From a virus, in IMG/VR virus record IMGVR_UViG_3300018432_000022, positions 1 through 42,167 of that record: a stretch of 42,167 bases of DNA; one strand, written 5' to 3'. The notes below the pieces were generated by a model. It made no database searches. It worked only from the letters and a program-made list of their open reading frames with translations, and had not been told where the DNA came from. Shown piece after piece: positions 23,880 through 33,371 of the stretch. The translations under genes were made by a program, and so were the position numbers. How positions within the stretch are numbered: the stretch's first letter is position 1; each line of letters starts with the position of its first letter.

Positions 23880-26108
23880 ATGGCACGAGTACAGGTCAGC
23901 GGACAGCCATGGGGAACCCTGTGGGACCGCTCCGGCAACGTGATCCCCGGCCAGCAGGCCGAGATCAACACCCCCATCTACGCCGACGCCACCGGCGAGA
24001 CCGAGCTCGAGCCCAGCCTCTTCGTCGCTGACGTCAACGGCCGGCTCCCCGGATTCGTCGACGAAGGCGACTGGACACTCACCGTTGGGACGCTCGACCT
24101 CCCGGCGCCGGCACTCGGCGGAACCTTGCCGGCCCGCGCTGATGCGGGCGCCACCGCCGCCGCCGCGGTGGTCGCCGAGGCCTTCGCTCGGGCATCCGCC
24201 GTCGCAGCCGAAGCGACTGCGCGAGCATCTGCCGACAACACGATCGCAGCGGCCGCAGCGACTGCCCAGGCGCTTGCGCAATCGGTGGAAAGCGGTAGTG
24301 CCTGGGAGGACCTCACCGAGGACGACGTCCTCACCATCGACGCCGGGATACCGGCGTGGCGACCGCCGTCCGGCGGCGCGTCCGCCGACGCCTCCGCGAC
24401 GGTCAAGGGCCTCACCAAGCTCAGCATCGCGCCCGCGTCGCCGACTGCTCCCATCGCGCTCGGCGCGAACGAGAAGGGCGCGGTCGGCGGTGTGGCAACG
24501 CTCGACGCCGTGGGGCGCGTGCCCGCCGGGCAGATCCCCGTCGTGCGTCCGGTCCCCGCCGTCGGAGCACGGTCGTTTCTGCCCAACGGCGTGAAACTGC
24601 GCGGTGCCAACCTCGTGGTCAAGCCCTCCCATCCGCTGACGAACAGCGGCTTCACGAACCAGGGCGCATGGGCGCGCTACTACGAGGAGTGGGACTGGAC
24701 GGGCTGGATCAAGCCGCAGATCGACCGAGCGATCTACGAGGGCATGAACGGCATCCGCCAGATCGGCGACGTGTTCGGCCTCAAGCTCGGCTACTACAGC
24801 GAAGCGACCTACCTCGCGCACTGGGCGCAGCTCATCGAGTACTGCGCGGCCAACAATCTCTACGTCTACGCGACGGGAGGCAGCGAGCTGCACTTCGGTG
24901 GCGCGTCCTACGCCGAGGTGGCGGCCTACATCGCGGCCTACGCCTCGTTCGTCAATCAGTACCCGAACGTCATCGCGCTCGACGTTCTTCAGGAGATCCC
25001 CGACGCGACCTCGGGCCGGATCGCGAACCTCAAGATCGTGCGCGACGCCTGCAAAGCCGCGAACCCGAACCTGCCGATGACCTTCAGCATGGCGGCCGTC
25101 AACGGCTTCAACGCTGTCGCGACCGTGCAGGCCCTCGATCCGATCGTGGACTTCTTCGATGGGCACGGCTACAGCACCGTGACAGAGCTAAGCCTGAACA
25201 ACATCCCAGGCAGCGGCTACTACACGTCCACCCATCCCAAGCCGCTGATGATCGGTGAGTTTGGCGCCTCTCAGTCTCAGAGTTCTGGGCAGCGTGTTGC
25301 ACATGCCAAGTCGTTCCGCGACTGGTTCGCGAGCCACCCGTCGGTCATCGGATGTCTGTACTGGGCACTCGCGGATCAGGACGTCGCGGGTGCCCCGGCG
25401 AACACATGGGGGCTGTTCACGAACGCTCGGACGACCCTGAACAATGGCGCCGCACTGAGCCTTCCCGCCGCGACAATCACCGTTGTTTCGACGGCCGGCG
25501 CTGGCACGCAGGACAGCCCGGCGTTCCCCTCGTCGGGCACGTTCGAGCTTGGCGGCAACACGATCGCCTACACGGGCAAGACGGCGGTGACGTTCACGGG
25601 ATGCACGGGTGGCGCTGGGTCAGTGCCAGACGGCACTCCGATCTACGTCCGGCGCGCCGATGTCGCCGACGTGCTGCGTACCTTCCCCGAGCGCGTCGCG
25701 CCACTGATCGTTGAGCGCATCCTGGCAACGGACACGGCGATTTCGGCTCCGAACACGGCGACGAACCTGGCCGTCGGCTCCGTGGATCTGCGGTTCCCGA
25801 TCCCGATGCTTTGCGAGATGATCGCGACGGCCGACATCGACATCCTGACGGCTGGCAACGTCTACTCGTTGCAGATCAGCGCGCCGGGCGGTCAGACAAT
25901 GGATGGCACGACCCTGACGGTGCCGAAGGCTGTTGGTGGCGGTGTGGCCTCCAGGATCACGCTGACGACGGCCTATGCCGTCCGGGTCCCGGCGGGCTAT
26001 AACGTTGCCAACTTCACCTGCTACGTAGGGCACGTCTCAGGGTCCGCAGCGGACGCCGTCGCGAAGGCGACGAACACGCGCTGCAAGTGGACGTTGACGC
26101 CGCTCTAG
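23880..26108 (+). CDS. tailspike 1 with GH5-like domain
   Basis: A 742-residue receptor-binding protein. Residues 1-90 form an anchor (MARVQVSGQPWGTLWD, then GFVDEGDWTLTVG) shared with the second spike. An Ala-rich coiled coil follows (about 90-135). Then comes a TIM-barrel glycosidase of clan GH-A type (about 240-510): the acid/base is probably Glu372 in VLQEIPD and the nucleophile Glu460 in LMIGEFGAS. A C-terminal beta domain (about 515-742) may bind host glycans. It is likely to cut a cell-surface polysaccharide. The start ATG 23880 follows GGAG. Confidence 0.85.
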   Translation: MARVQVSGQPWGTLWDRSGNVIPGQQAEINTPIYADATGETELEPSLFVADVNGRLPGFVDEGDWTLTVGTLDLPAPALGGTLPARADAGATAAAAVVAEAFARASAVAAEATARASADNTIAAAAATAQALAQSVESGSAWEDLTEDDVLTIDAGIPAWRPPSGGASADASATVKGLTKLSIAPASPTAPIALGANEKGAVGGVATLDAVGRVPAGQIPVVRPVPAVGARSFLPNGVKLRGANLVVKPSHPLTNSGFTNQGAWARYYEEWDWTGWIKPQIDRAIYEGMNGIRQIGDVFGLKLGYYSEATYLAHWAQLIEYCAANNLYVYATGGSELHFGGASYAEVAAYIAAYASFVNQYPNVIALDVLQEIPDATSGRIANLKIVRDACKAANPNLPMTFSMAAVNGFNAVATVQALDPIVDFFDGHGYSTVTELSLNNIPGSGYYTSTHPKPLMIGEFGASQSQSSGQRVAHAKSFRDWFASHPSVIGCLYWALADQDVAGAPANTWGLFTNARTTLNNGAALSLPAATITVVSTAGAGTQDSPAFPSSGTFELGGNTIAYTGKTAVTFTGCTGGAGSVPDGTPIYVRRADVADVLRTFPERVAPLIVERILATDTAISAPNTATNLAVGSVDLRFPIPMLCEMIATADIDILTAGNVYSLQISAPGGQTMDGTTLTVPKAVGGGVASRITLTTAYAVRVPAGYNVANFTCYVGHVSGSAADAVAKATNTRCKWTLTPL

Positions 26109-26112
26109 AAGC

Positions 26113-26790
26113 TCAGAAATGCGCGTAGAAGTCCCATGCGGGCGCAGCGTCGCTGACCTTCGCGAAGTATCGATCCTCGTTCCGGCGGCCCTGGCATGTG
26201 CGTCTGAGGGTGTCTCGCCTTGAGATTCCGGTGTACGTCGGCTGCAAGCCCACGTTGATCTCGTCGTAGTCGTAGTGCGAGGCCACGAAGCCACACACGC
26301 GATGTACGGCTGGCATGGCGCAGTCGTTGAACGCGACGACGCCGCCAACGTCGAGCATCCTGTTCACGTAGAAGAAGTCCAGCAGCGTGTGGTCGAACGT
26401 GTGGTAGCCGTCGATGTAGGCGAACTGCAACCGCAAGCCGTCGGCCAACAGGCGCGGCAGCTCGGCGTAGTCGAAGCCCGCGACTAGTTCGTGACGGTCG
26501 GCCATTCCTGCGGCCTCAATCGCTCGGCACCCCCGGTCCGCGTAGTGCTCGCGCTGGAAAGGGTCGATCGAGACCAGGTGCACGTCGTCGTTGGCTCCGA
26601 GGATCGCGAGCGCCGAGACTCCGTAGGCCATCCCGATCTCAAGTGCTTGACGGACGGGCCGCGCCTTGATGCACCGCTGAATCGCCTGGGCGTAGCTGAG
26701 CGGGATGTTGAAGTCCAGAGGGACGCTGTCCTCGCCAGCCGTTCGTCCTTCGGCAAAGAGTCGCGCGAGCGCTGGCGGATGAATCGTCAC
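26113..26790 (-). CDS. class I methyltransferase, antiparallel
   Basis: A 225-residue SAM-dependent methyltransferase of the Methyltransf_24 type. Motif I is ALEIGMAYGVSALAIL (about residues 49-64). The acidic end of strand 2 is HLVSIDPFQ (Asp76), and FAYIDGYHTFDHT (about 123-135) and GGVVAFNDCAMPAVH complete the core. Enzymes of this group often methylate sugars or small molecules. It is the only minus-strand gene in the late tail region and has visibly lower G+C than its neighbours. It must use its own promoter, between 26791 and 26947. The start is GTG 26790. It looks like acquired cargo. Confidence 0.85.
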   Translation of the reverse strand: MTIHPPALARLFAEGRTAGEDSVPLDFNIPLSYAQAIQRCIKARPVRQALEIGMAYGVSALAILGANDDVHLVSIDPFQREHYADRGCRAIEAAGMADRHELVAGFDYAELPRLLADGLRLQFAYIDGYHTFDHTLLDFFYVNRMLDVGGVVAFNDCAMPAVHRVCGFVASHYDYDEINVGLQPTYTGISRRDTLRRTCQGRRNEDRYFAKVSDAAPAWDFYAHF

Positions 26791-26947
26791 TCGCCTGACC
26801 CTATCGCCGGATTGCTGCTTTGCGTACGACGCAGCCGATCACCCGTCGAGCCCGGATACGCCCGCCTGCCAGGATTCTGAGCCCATAGAAACGCCCCCGC
26901 GACCGTTGGAGCGGCCCGGGGGCATGGCACAAGGAGCTGCACTCCCG
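26791..26947. promoter_or_regulatory. divergent promoter region with hairpin
   Basis: This 157-base gap separates the leftward methyltransferase from the rightward tyrosine recombinase, so promoters for both should lie here. GCCCCCG (26893-26899) pairs with CGGGGGC (26917-26923). A TAGGGT box ends 7 bases before the methyltransferase GTG on its strand, a possible -10 for leaderless or short-leader transcription. No attachment site could be identified, though the recombinase's own site could be in this gap. Confidence 0.4.
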
Positions 26948-27652
26948 ATGCTCACCGAACGTACCGCGTCCGACCAGGCGCTGCTCGACATCTGCGGGCG
27001 CCGCCGCTCGCCCGCCACCTTCTCGGACTTCCACAAGGGCCGACGCCCCGGCAACGCCGGGCAAACCTATCCGGCCGATCCGCCCAGCATCAGCGAGATC
27101 GTCGCCGTGATGAAGGCGTGCGACGACACGCTCGCCGGACAGCGCCTCCGCGCGCTGATCGTGCTGCTCTGGCGCTCCGGCGTCAGGATCAGCGAAGCGC
27201 TCGCGCTCGGCGAGCAGGACCTCAACGAGCGCGAGAACACCATCCTCGTGCGCAAGGGCAAGGGCGGCAAGCGCCGCATCATCGGCATGGACGACTGGGG
27301 CTGGCAGGAAATCCGGCCCTGGCTCGAGGTCCGCAAGACCCTTCCCGTCGGCACCGTGTTTCCGATCGTGCTCGGCGCGTCCGCCGGGAAGCGGTGGAGC
27401 TCGTCCGGCGCCAGGTCAGCGCTGCGCCACGCGGCCGAGCGCTCCGCGGTCCGCCGGCGCATCAACCCGCACGGCTTCCGTCACGCGCACGCCGTCGAAC
27501 TCGCCCGCGAGGGCATGTCCATCCACCTCATCCAGCGCCAGCTCGGGCACGCCAACCTCGGCGTCACCGCGATCTACCTCGCGTCGATCGGCAACGGCGA
27601 GGTCATCGAAGCGATGAGCGCCCGGCGCGCACCGATGGTGCCCGCCATGTAG
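26948..27652 (+). CDS. tyrosine recombinase, short form
   Basis: A 234-residue tyrosine recombinase. The active-site set is complete: Arg80 in GVRISEALALG, Lys105 in VRKGKGGKRRIIG, His175 and Arg178 in HGFRHAHAV, His201 in QLGHANLG and Tyr210 in VTAIYLASI. The usual N-terminal arm-type DNA-binding domain of phage integrases is missing; only a short core-binding region remains. It may recombine nearby short sites rather than integrate the phage. ATG 26948 with AAGGAG eleven bases upstream is chosen; an ATG at 26924 and a TTG at 26906 are alternatives. It sits between two spike genes. Confidence 0.88.
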   Translation: MLTERTASDQALLDICGRRRSPATFSDFHKGRRPGNAGQTYPADPPSISEIVAVMKACDDTLAGQRLRALIVLLWRSGVRISEALALGEQDLNERENTILVRKGKGGKRRIIGMDDWGWQEIRPWLEVRKTLPVGTVFPIVLGASAGKRWSSSGARSALRHAAERSAVRRRINPHGFRHAHAVELAREGMSIHLIQRQLGHANLGVTAIYLASIGNGEVIEAMSARRAPMVPAM

Positions 27653-27669
27653 CCGAAGGAGATCCCCAT

Positions 27670-29316
27670 ATGGCTCGTGTAGAGGTTCGCTCGCAGTCCT
27701 GGGGCACGCTTTGGGACCTGTACGGCAACGTCCAGGTCGGGCAACTCGCATCCATCGACACCACCGTCTACGCCGCCTCCAGCGGCGGGACGGAGGTCAC
27801 GCCGGGCAACTTCTACACGGGCGGCGACGGAACCCTCCCCGGGTGGGTCGACGAGGGCGACTGGATACTCACGATCGACGACGACGACTACGGCGCGCCT
27901 GCGGTGAGCGGCACCTTGCCGCCGCGAGTGGGTGCGCTGGAAAGCGATCAAGTTGCGCAGGACGTCGAGATCGCCGCGCGGGCCCCGAATGTCGCGCTGC
28001 CGATCCTCACGAAGAACTACGCCATGCCGACCGGCGGGAACGACAGTCCCGCGCTCGCCGACGCGTTTGATGACGCGGAGGCCCGCGGCGGTGACGTCAT
28101 CGAAGCGCGAGCCGGGACACACTCGTTCGCGACGAAGGTCGACCTGCCACCCCGGTGCAGCATCATCGGGGCGGGAGCGAGCACCATCTTCCGCGCCTCG
28201 GGTGACAACTTCATCCTCGGGCTGCGCGGCCTCTCGGGCGGCGGTCCGAGCTACCAGTCGCGGGTCGCGCACGTCTGGTTTCAGGGGCCGGCCGGCGGGC
28301 CGCAGGCAGCGGGCGGCGCACTCGACTTCACCGACGCCGAGTACAACCTGACCGTCGATCACATCTGGCTGGGCGACAACCTCTACTACGGGCTGTTCAT
28401 GGTGCCCGGCCAGCCCGCCGGGATCTGGACGCTCGACAGGGTGCGTTGGAACGGTGTCGCCGGGTGCATGTACGCCATCGAGGTGGGCAGCGGCGCGGAC
28501 CTGCTCAGCGACGTCACCTGCACGCGCTTCGTCGGGACCGGGGCGTCCCCTGCGGACATGGCGCGCTGGCTATTCGTGCGCAACGGCGTGGACACGTTGT
28601 CCTTCGGCGACTCGCTGTTCACGGGCGGCGATCTGGGCGCGGTGATCGGTGTCGATGGCGCGCCGGGCAGCGTGACGAATCCGAAGTTCACAAACTTCGT
28701 GCTCGACACGCTCGACAGCGAGGGCTTCAACATCCAGAAGTGCTCCTCCCTCGACTTGACCGCGTGCGGCATTCAGGGCTGCGGCAACGCCACGCTCCCC
28801 GGCCTGCGAGTCGGCCCGTCGGCCAACAGCGTGCGGGTGCTCGGCGGCAACGTCAACTTCAACGACGGCGACGGCATCGTCATCAACGAAGGGGCCGCGA
28901 ACACGAAGATCCTCGGCACCGACATCCTGAGCAACAACCTGACCAACCAGGCCTTCGGGTCCGGCGTTTCCATCTCAGCCGACGCGTCCGACATCGACAT
29001 CGACCACTGCCCGATCGGCAACGGCGTGCTCACGATGCCCGACGTCGTCGGCAACCCCGGCCCCGCCGGACACCAGAAGTACGGCGTCCTGGTCGCGGGC
29101 GGCGGCGGCGACTACATCCGCCTCGGCCGCTCCAACCGCTACGCAGGCAACGAGAACGCCGCGATCCTCAACGCCGCGACGGGGATCCACAACGAGATCG
29201 ACACGGGCCTCGGCGCGGCGAACCCCGACACGTCGGGCGCGTCGCTCGCGACGCTGGAGACTGAGGTCAACCAGGTCAAGGCGCTTCTGCGGGCGCGTGG
29301 ACTGATGCCGTCGTGA
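27670..29316 (+). CDS. tailspike 2 with beta-helix domain
   Basis: A 548-residue receptor-binding protein. The N-terminal 90 residues (MARVEVRSQSWGTLWD, then GWVDEGDWILTID) are related to those of spike 1, so both probably dock to the same tail site. Residues from about 125 form a right-handed beta-helix-like body of the pectate-lyase type (repeated short strands with VDLPPRCSIIGAGAST and later N/D-rich turns), typical of depolymerase spikes. A short coiled coil ends it (LETEVNQVKALLRARGL). It likely binds or cuts a surface polysaccharide. AGGAG precedes ATG 27670. Confidence 0.85.
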   Translation: MARVEVRSQSWGTLWDLYGNVQVGQLASIDTTVYAASSGGTEVTPGNFYTGGDGTLPGWVDEGDWILTIDDDDYGAPAVSGTLPPRVGALESDQVAQDVEIAARAPNVALPILTKNYAMPTGGNDSPALADAFDDAEARGGDVIEARAGTHSFATKVDLPPRCSIIGAGASTIFRASGDNFILGLRGLSGGGPSYQSRVAHVWFQGPAGGPQAAGGALDFTDAEYNLTVDHIWLGDNLYYGLFMVPGQPAGIWTLDRVRWNGVAGCMYAIEVGSGADLLSDVTCTRFVGTGASPADMARWLFVRNGVDTLSFGDSLFTGGDLGAVIGVDGAPGSVTNPKFTNFVLDTLDSEGFNIQKCSSLDLTACGIQGCGNATLPGLRVGPSANSVRVLGGNVNFNDGDGIVINEGAANTKILGTDILSNNLTNQAFGSGVSISADASDIDIDHCPIGNGVLTMPDVVGNPGPAGHQKYGVLVAGGGGDYIRLGRSNRYAGNENAAILNAATGIHNEIDTGLGAANPDTSGASLATLETEVNQVKALLRARGLMPS

Positions 29317-29354
29317 CGATCGCTTTGCGTCCGATCGAGCAGGAGGTGTAGGCC

Positions 29355-31394
29355 GTGCCGCTCGTCATTCCGACCTTCACGCCATCGACGCGCGAGTCAC
29401 ACGAGTTCGACGGCATCGAGCTCGCTGACGGCATCATCTTCGATCTCGCCGACGCGCCGGTGTTCACGCCGGCGCCGCTGCGCCTGGACTGGATCGGGGG
29501 CATCGACGCCGACGGCAGCGTCCCGCTGGACACCGGTCACAGCGACAACGCGACGCTGACGCTCCCGCTCAGGGTGCAGAAGCAGACCAGCGCCGACAAC
29601 GCGTGGAACAAGCTCGGCGTGATCGTCGCGAAGCTCGAGGCGACCCGTCGCAGCCGCGACGGTCTGCAGCACGTCTGGACGCCGAAGGACGCGACATCCT
29701 CGTGGCTGTTGACGGTCCGCTCCGGTGAGATCGCGGAGTTGCCGATGGCGTCGCGTGGCGACGCGATCGGGTATCTCCTGCGCGCGCCGCGGTTCACGAT
29801 CGTGCTGACGTGCGACCCGTTTCTCTACCGCGACGGCGAGTTGGTGGAGTACGACGAGGTCACGAGCAGCGCGCCCGTCTTCTCGATGCTTCTCGACAAC
29901 GTGCCCGGGCACGTCGATGCCGAGGCGACGATCACGGTCACCGACGACGCCGGCGAGGCGCGACGCCACGTCGAGGTCGGCCTGGGCGAGAACTCCGCCG
30001 CGCCGCTCCTCGTCGACTCCGCGGCCGGCGGGCTGAAGGTCACCGGGTTCGCTGGCGCGCGCACGACGCGGACCGGGTCCTACGGCTCGGATGTCATCCG
30101 AGCGACGCTCGCCACTCAGACCCAAGCGATCTGCGGCACCGGCGAGCTCGGGCACGTCGGCGTGATGCGTCCCAAGGCTCGCATCTGGGCGACGTCGCTG
30201 AACATTCGCCTGCGCCTGGCGTATCGCACCGCCGACGGGTCCTACAGCTACACGCCCTGGGTGGCGCCGGTCGTCGAGGACGCATTCTGCGAAGTCGCGT
30301 TCGGCGTCATCACGGTCGGCGTCGTCCGTGCCGGCGCGCAGCAGTGGGACGCTCGGATCGAGGCCTACAGCGAGACCGCCGGCGACACGGTCGACGTCGA
30401 CTACCTCGAGCCGTTGCCGTCCGAGCGATGGATGGCCGCGCGTGCCGCGTACCAGTACCACTCCGGTGTGCTCACGGCGCTCGACGGCTTCACCGGGCGT
30501 ACCGCGGGCGCCGCGCTCGGCGGAACCGCCGCGCAGATCGGTGGCAACTGGACGACCACGGGAGCGACCACCGACTTCGCGGCCGCCGACGACTACCCCG
30601 CCAGCGGTGAAGAATCGATCGCGCGAGCCACAGTCGACTCATCTGCGCGCCTGGCTGTGATCGGCGGCAGCGTCACCGACTGCGAGGCCAGCATCACCGC
30701 CGGCATCGACGGTGCGACGAGCTTGTCTGAGGACGTCGAGCAGGGCGTCGTCGCCAGGTACGCAAACACGAGCAACTACGTGCGCGCGACGTTCGAGCCC
30801 AACGGCTTCGGCTCCAGGCTCTTTCAGGTGATCGTCCGGATCGCCGGCGCCGAGACGGTCGTGGCAAGCCACGACTACGGCCAGTTCGGAGCCGGCCGCG
30901 ATATCGATGGGACGACTCGTCTGATCGTTCGTTCCGACGGCACCTTCATCGCAACACGCTTTCTCAGCTCCAGTGAGCAGTCCCACGAGCTGCTTGGAGA
31001 GCACAGCTCCCTCAGCACCGGGGGTGTCCTGGAGAGCGGCAAGGCCGGGATCTACGATCGCGACGGCGGAGGAAACGGTACGAGGCACTACCGCGACTTC
31101 TACGCCGCGACACCCCCCGCCGAGCCGATCGCGATCTACCCCGACCGCGCGATCGAGTTTCGCCACGACTCGACCGAACGCGAGAGCGCCGACGGGTCGC
31201 TGTGGGGCAAGCCGAAGCTGACGCCCGGTGGGCGCGCACTGGTCCCGTGCGCCGGAAGCGAGGGCCGCGCCTACCGGCTGTGGTGCAAGGCGCGGCGCAA
31301 CGACATCGCGACGGTGGCGGATGCGCACATCGCGGACGCCACGAAGCTGAAGGTGTCACTGAGGCCGCGCTACCGCATGCCGACCAGCCCATGA
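29355..31394 (+). CDS. distal tail/minor tail protein
   Basis: A 679-residue tail protein in the place of the Dit or first minor tail protein of long-tailed phages. The N-terminal part (about residues 1-170) has the mixed-beta look of a tail-tip ring domain. The C-terminal two thirds is beta-rich, and the segment with EDVEQGVVARYANTSNYVRA (about 455-475) resembles a LamG-like carbohydrate-binding fold. It probably links the tube to the baseplate. GTG 29355 follows AGGAGG. Its stop overlaps the next ATG (ATGA). Confidence 0.75.
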   Translation: MPLVIPTFTPSTRESHEFDGIELADGIIFDLADAPVFTPAPLRLDWIGGIDADGSVPLDTGHSDNATLTLPLRVQKQTSADNAWNKLGVIVAKLEATRRSRDGLQHVWTPKDATSSWLLTVRSGEIAELPMASRGDAIGYLLRAPRFTIVLTCDPFLYRDGELVEYDEVTSSAPVFSMLLDNVPGHVDAEATITVTDDAGEARRHVEVGLGENSAAPLLVDSAAGGLKVTGFAGARTTRTGSYGSDVIRATLATQTQAICGTGELGHVGVMRPKARIWATSLNIRLRLAYRTADGSYSYTPWVAPVVEDAFCEVAFGVITVGVVRAGAQQWDARIEAYSETAGDTVDVDYLEPLPSERWMAARAAYQYHSGVLTALDGFTGRTAGAALGGTAAQIGGNWTTTGATTDFAAADDYPASGEESIARATVDSSARLAVIGGSVTDCEASITAGIDGATSLSEDVEQGVVARYANTSNYVRATFEPNGFGSRLFQVIVRIAGAETVVASHDYGQFGAGRDIDGTTRLIVRSDGTFIATRFLSSSEQSHELLGEHSSLSTGGVLESGKAGIYDRDGGGNGTRHYRDFYAATPPAEPIAIYPDRAIEFRHDSTERESADGSLWGKPKLTPGGRALVPCAGSEGRAYRLWCKARRNDIATVADAHIADATKLKVSLRPRYRMPTSP

Positions 31395-33010
31395 GTGACA
31401 GGCCACCGCTCGAGCTGCACGCCGAGATCGACACAGCCGACGGCCTCGAGCAATACCGCTGGGACGCCAACGCGCGCGACCCTGAGGACCGGCCGCTGGC
31501 GATCTCGTGCGCATCCACCCTCATGAACGGCTACGCCTCCGGCGGATGCTCGCTCGCGCGGCGCATCGCACGCGGCTACCCCGACCTCGGGCTCTACGAC
31601 ACGATCCGGTTCGTCGGAGTCGACGGCCGCGTCGCCTACGAGGGCCGCGGATCCCGGTATCCCCGAGAGGCAGGCACCCAGCACCGCATCACCGCGGAGG
31701 CCGTCGGGTGGATGGCACACGCCCGCGACAAGCCCATCCTGTTTCTCGGCGTCGACCAGGACATGGCGGCCTGGGTACAGCCGACGGCGGCCCGGCAGAG
31801 CGGACTACAAGTCGGCGGGTTCGCGGTGAAGGGGCCCGGCACCGTGATGGACGACAAGGTGCTCAGCCAATCCTTCGACGGTGCCTGGATCTTCGGTGAG
31901 CTGCCCATCTGCGAGGCCTGGTATGACGCCGGCCCCGGCCAGTACATCGGCAGCGTGTACTACGCCTGGGAACGCGGTCTCAACGTCACCGCGAGCGGCG
32001 ACGGCTGGGTCTGGGCAGTCGGCGGTGCGGCCACCCGGGAATTCGCCGACCCCGCGGGAACCCCAAGCCTCCAGGCCGCTGGCCCCGACGGTGGCAGATT
32101 CGACGTCAGCGTCGCCCATGACCACCGCTATGGCTGGGTCACCCTCTACAACGCTGCCGCCGGCGGAACCCCGGAGATGCAGTACAACGTCGACTGGACG
32201 GCCCTGCAGGCGATCGGACGCCACGACCTCCCGCTACAGGGCGCCGGGCCCTACGGGCTGTTGGGCTCGGACATCATCAAGCGCACGGCAGCGCTCGCCG
32301 CCCCCCTGCTCGATACCAGCGGCGTTCTCGCGACATCGCACGCGATCGACCAGTTCGTGGTGCGCGACCCGACGGATGCCTACGACATCTGGCTGATGAC
32401 CAACGCCTACGAGCGGTGGAACATCGCTGTGTGGGACAGCAAGCGGCTCGTCTACGAGCCGCTCCCCGACATCACGCAGGTGCAGGAAGCCGACTGGGTG
32501 CTGCGCACCGACCACCGCAACAACCTGCGCCGCAGCTACGACGGACCCACCACCGACGGCGCGAAGAACGGGGTCATCGTCCGCTTCCAGAACATCCTCA
32601 CCGGCGAAGCCTCCATGATCGACCCGACGACCAATCCCGAGCTCGCCGCCACCGACAGCCGCCTCGCCGCCAACCGTGCCGGGATCCAGGACTGGGAACC
32701 GATCCAGCTGCCCAACCCGAACACCCCCGCCGGCGCCGCCAAGATCGCCGCTGCCGCACTCACTGAGTTCAACCGCCAGCGCACCCCAGGGCGCTTCACC
32801 ATCACTGGGCACATCCGCGACGCCGCGGAGAACTGGCACCAGGGCTGGGTGACCCGCGCCGCCCAGACGGTCCTGGTCGAGGAAGACGAGGACGATCCGA
32901 TCCGCGTCATCTACGAGGCCTCGTGGAACCAGGACTCCCGGGAGCTGACGATCAACGCCGACGCCGCCTCCAAGACGATCGACGCGATCGTCGCTGATAT
33001 GGGCGTCTAG
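31391..33010 (+). CDS. baseplate or minor tail protein
   Basis: A 539-residue tail protein following the distal tail gene, in the position of a Tal-like or second minor tail protein. The N-terminal LELHAEIDTADGLEQYRWD and the LARRIARGYPDLGLYDTIRF segment fit an insertion domain of tail tip proteins. The rest looks globular, with no lytic motif. ATG 31391 shares bases with the previous stop. Its TAG at 33008-33010 overlaps the stop of the converging minus-strand secreted gene. Confidence 0.75.
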   Translation: MSDRPPLELHAEIDTADGLEQYRWDANARDPEDRPLAISCASTLMNGYASGGCSLARRIARGYPDLGLYDTIRFVGVDGRVAYEGRGSRYPREAGTQHRITAEAVGWMAHARDKPILFLGVDQDMAAWVQPTAARQSGLQVGGFAVKGPGTVMDDKVLSQSFDGAWIFGELPICEAWYDAGPGQYIGSVYYAWERGLNVTASGDGWVWAVGGAATREFADPAGTPSLQAAGPDGGRFDVSVAHDHRYGWVTLYNAAAGGTPEMQYNVDWTALQAIGRHDLPLQGAGPYGLLGSDIIKRTAALAAPLLDTSGVLATSHAIDQFVVRDPTDAYDIWLMTNAYERWNIAVWDSKRLVYEPLPDITQVQEADWVLRTDHRNNLRRSYDGPTTDGAKNGVIVRFQNILTGEASMIDPTTNPELAATDSRLAANRAGIQDWEPIQLPNPNTPAGAAKIAAAALTEFNRQRTPGRFTITGHIRDAAENWHQGWVTRAAQTVLVEEDEDDPIRVIYEASWNQDSRELTINADAASKTIDAIVADMGV

Positions 33011-33228
33011 CGCAACCGAGTAGCGAGCACGCCCTGCGTGATCGCGATGATCCGGTCAGCCGACATGATCCGGCTGCGCGGGCACGGGCTGACATCACGC
33101 CCGTACTCGTCGATCACCAGGATGCGAGTGCAGGGGCGCTGGTCCGGGCTGGTCGGCATCGCAGCCGATGCCGTGCCCGGCACGACAAGCGCGAGTAGCA
33201 GCAGGGCGAGCGGTAGGCGTCGTCTCAT
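33007..33228 (-). CDS. small secreted protein
   Basis: A 73-residue protein with a signal peptide: basic MRRR, a hydrophobic [10 protein letters not shown] core and a likely cut after ASA near residue 25. The mature part of about 48 residues has two Cys that could form a disulfide. It has no recognised family. Being on the minus strand against the late genes, it probably has its own promoter and may be expressed in the lysogen. A similar gene, also minus and secreted, lies at 36278-36688. ATG 33228 is preferred to an ATG eight codons upstream because the signal peptide starts there. Confidence 0.6.
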   Translation of the reverse strand: MRRRLPLALLLLALVVPGTASAAMPTSPDQRPCTRILVIDEYGRDVSPCPRSRIMSADRIIAITQGVLATRLR

Positions 33229-33371
33229 CGCCCCACCCTCGCACGCCACCACCGGGCGCCGCTCGAATTTGCAGAAAGTGTGGGGTTATGCGCCCCGTAG
33301 CGCCTCACTCGAGGCCTGTCCCGCCCGCCGCCACGAGAGGCCGGTCCCGTGCCGCTACCCCCGCTCTCACC

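Noticed and set aside
23866-27690. Inverted or direct DNA repeats that would allow spike gene inversion
   Set aside because: The two spike starts are similar as proteins but differ at most third positions; no long shared DNA or short inverted pair was visible.
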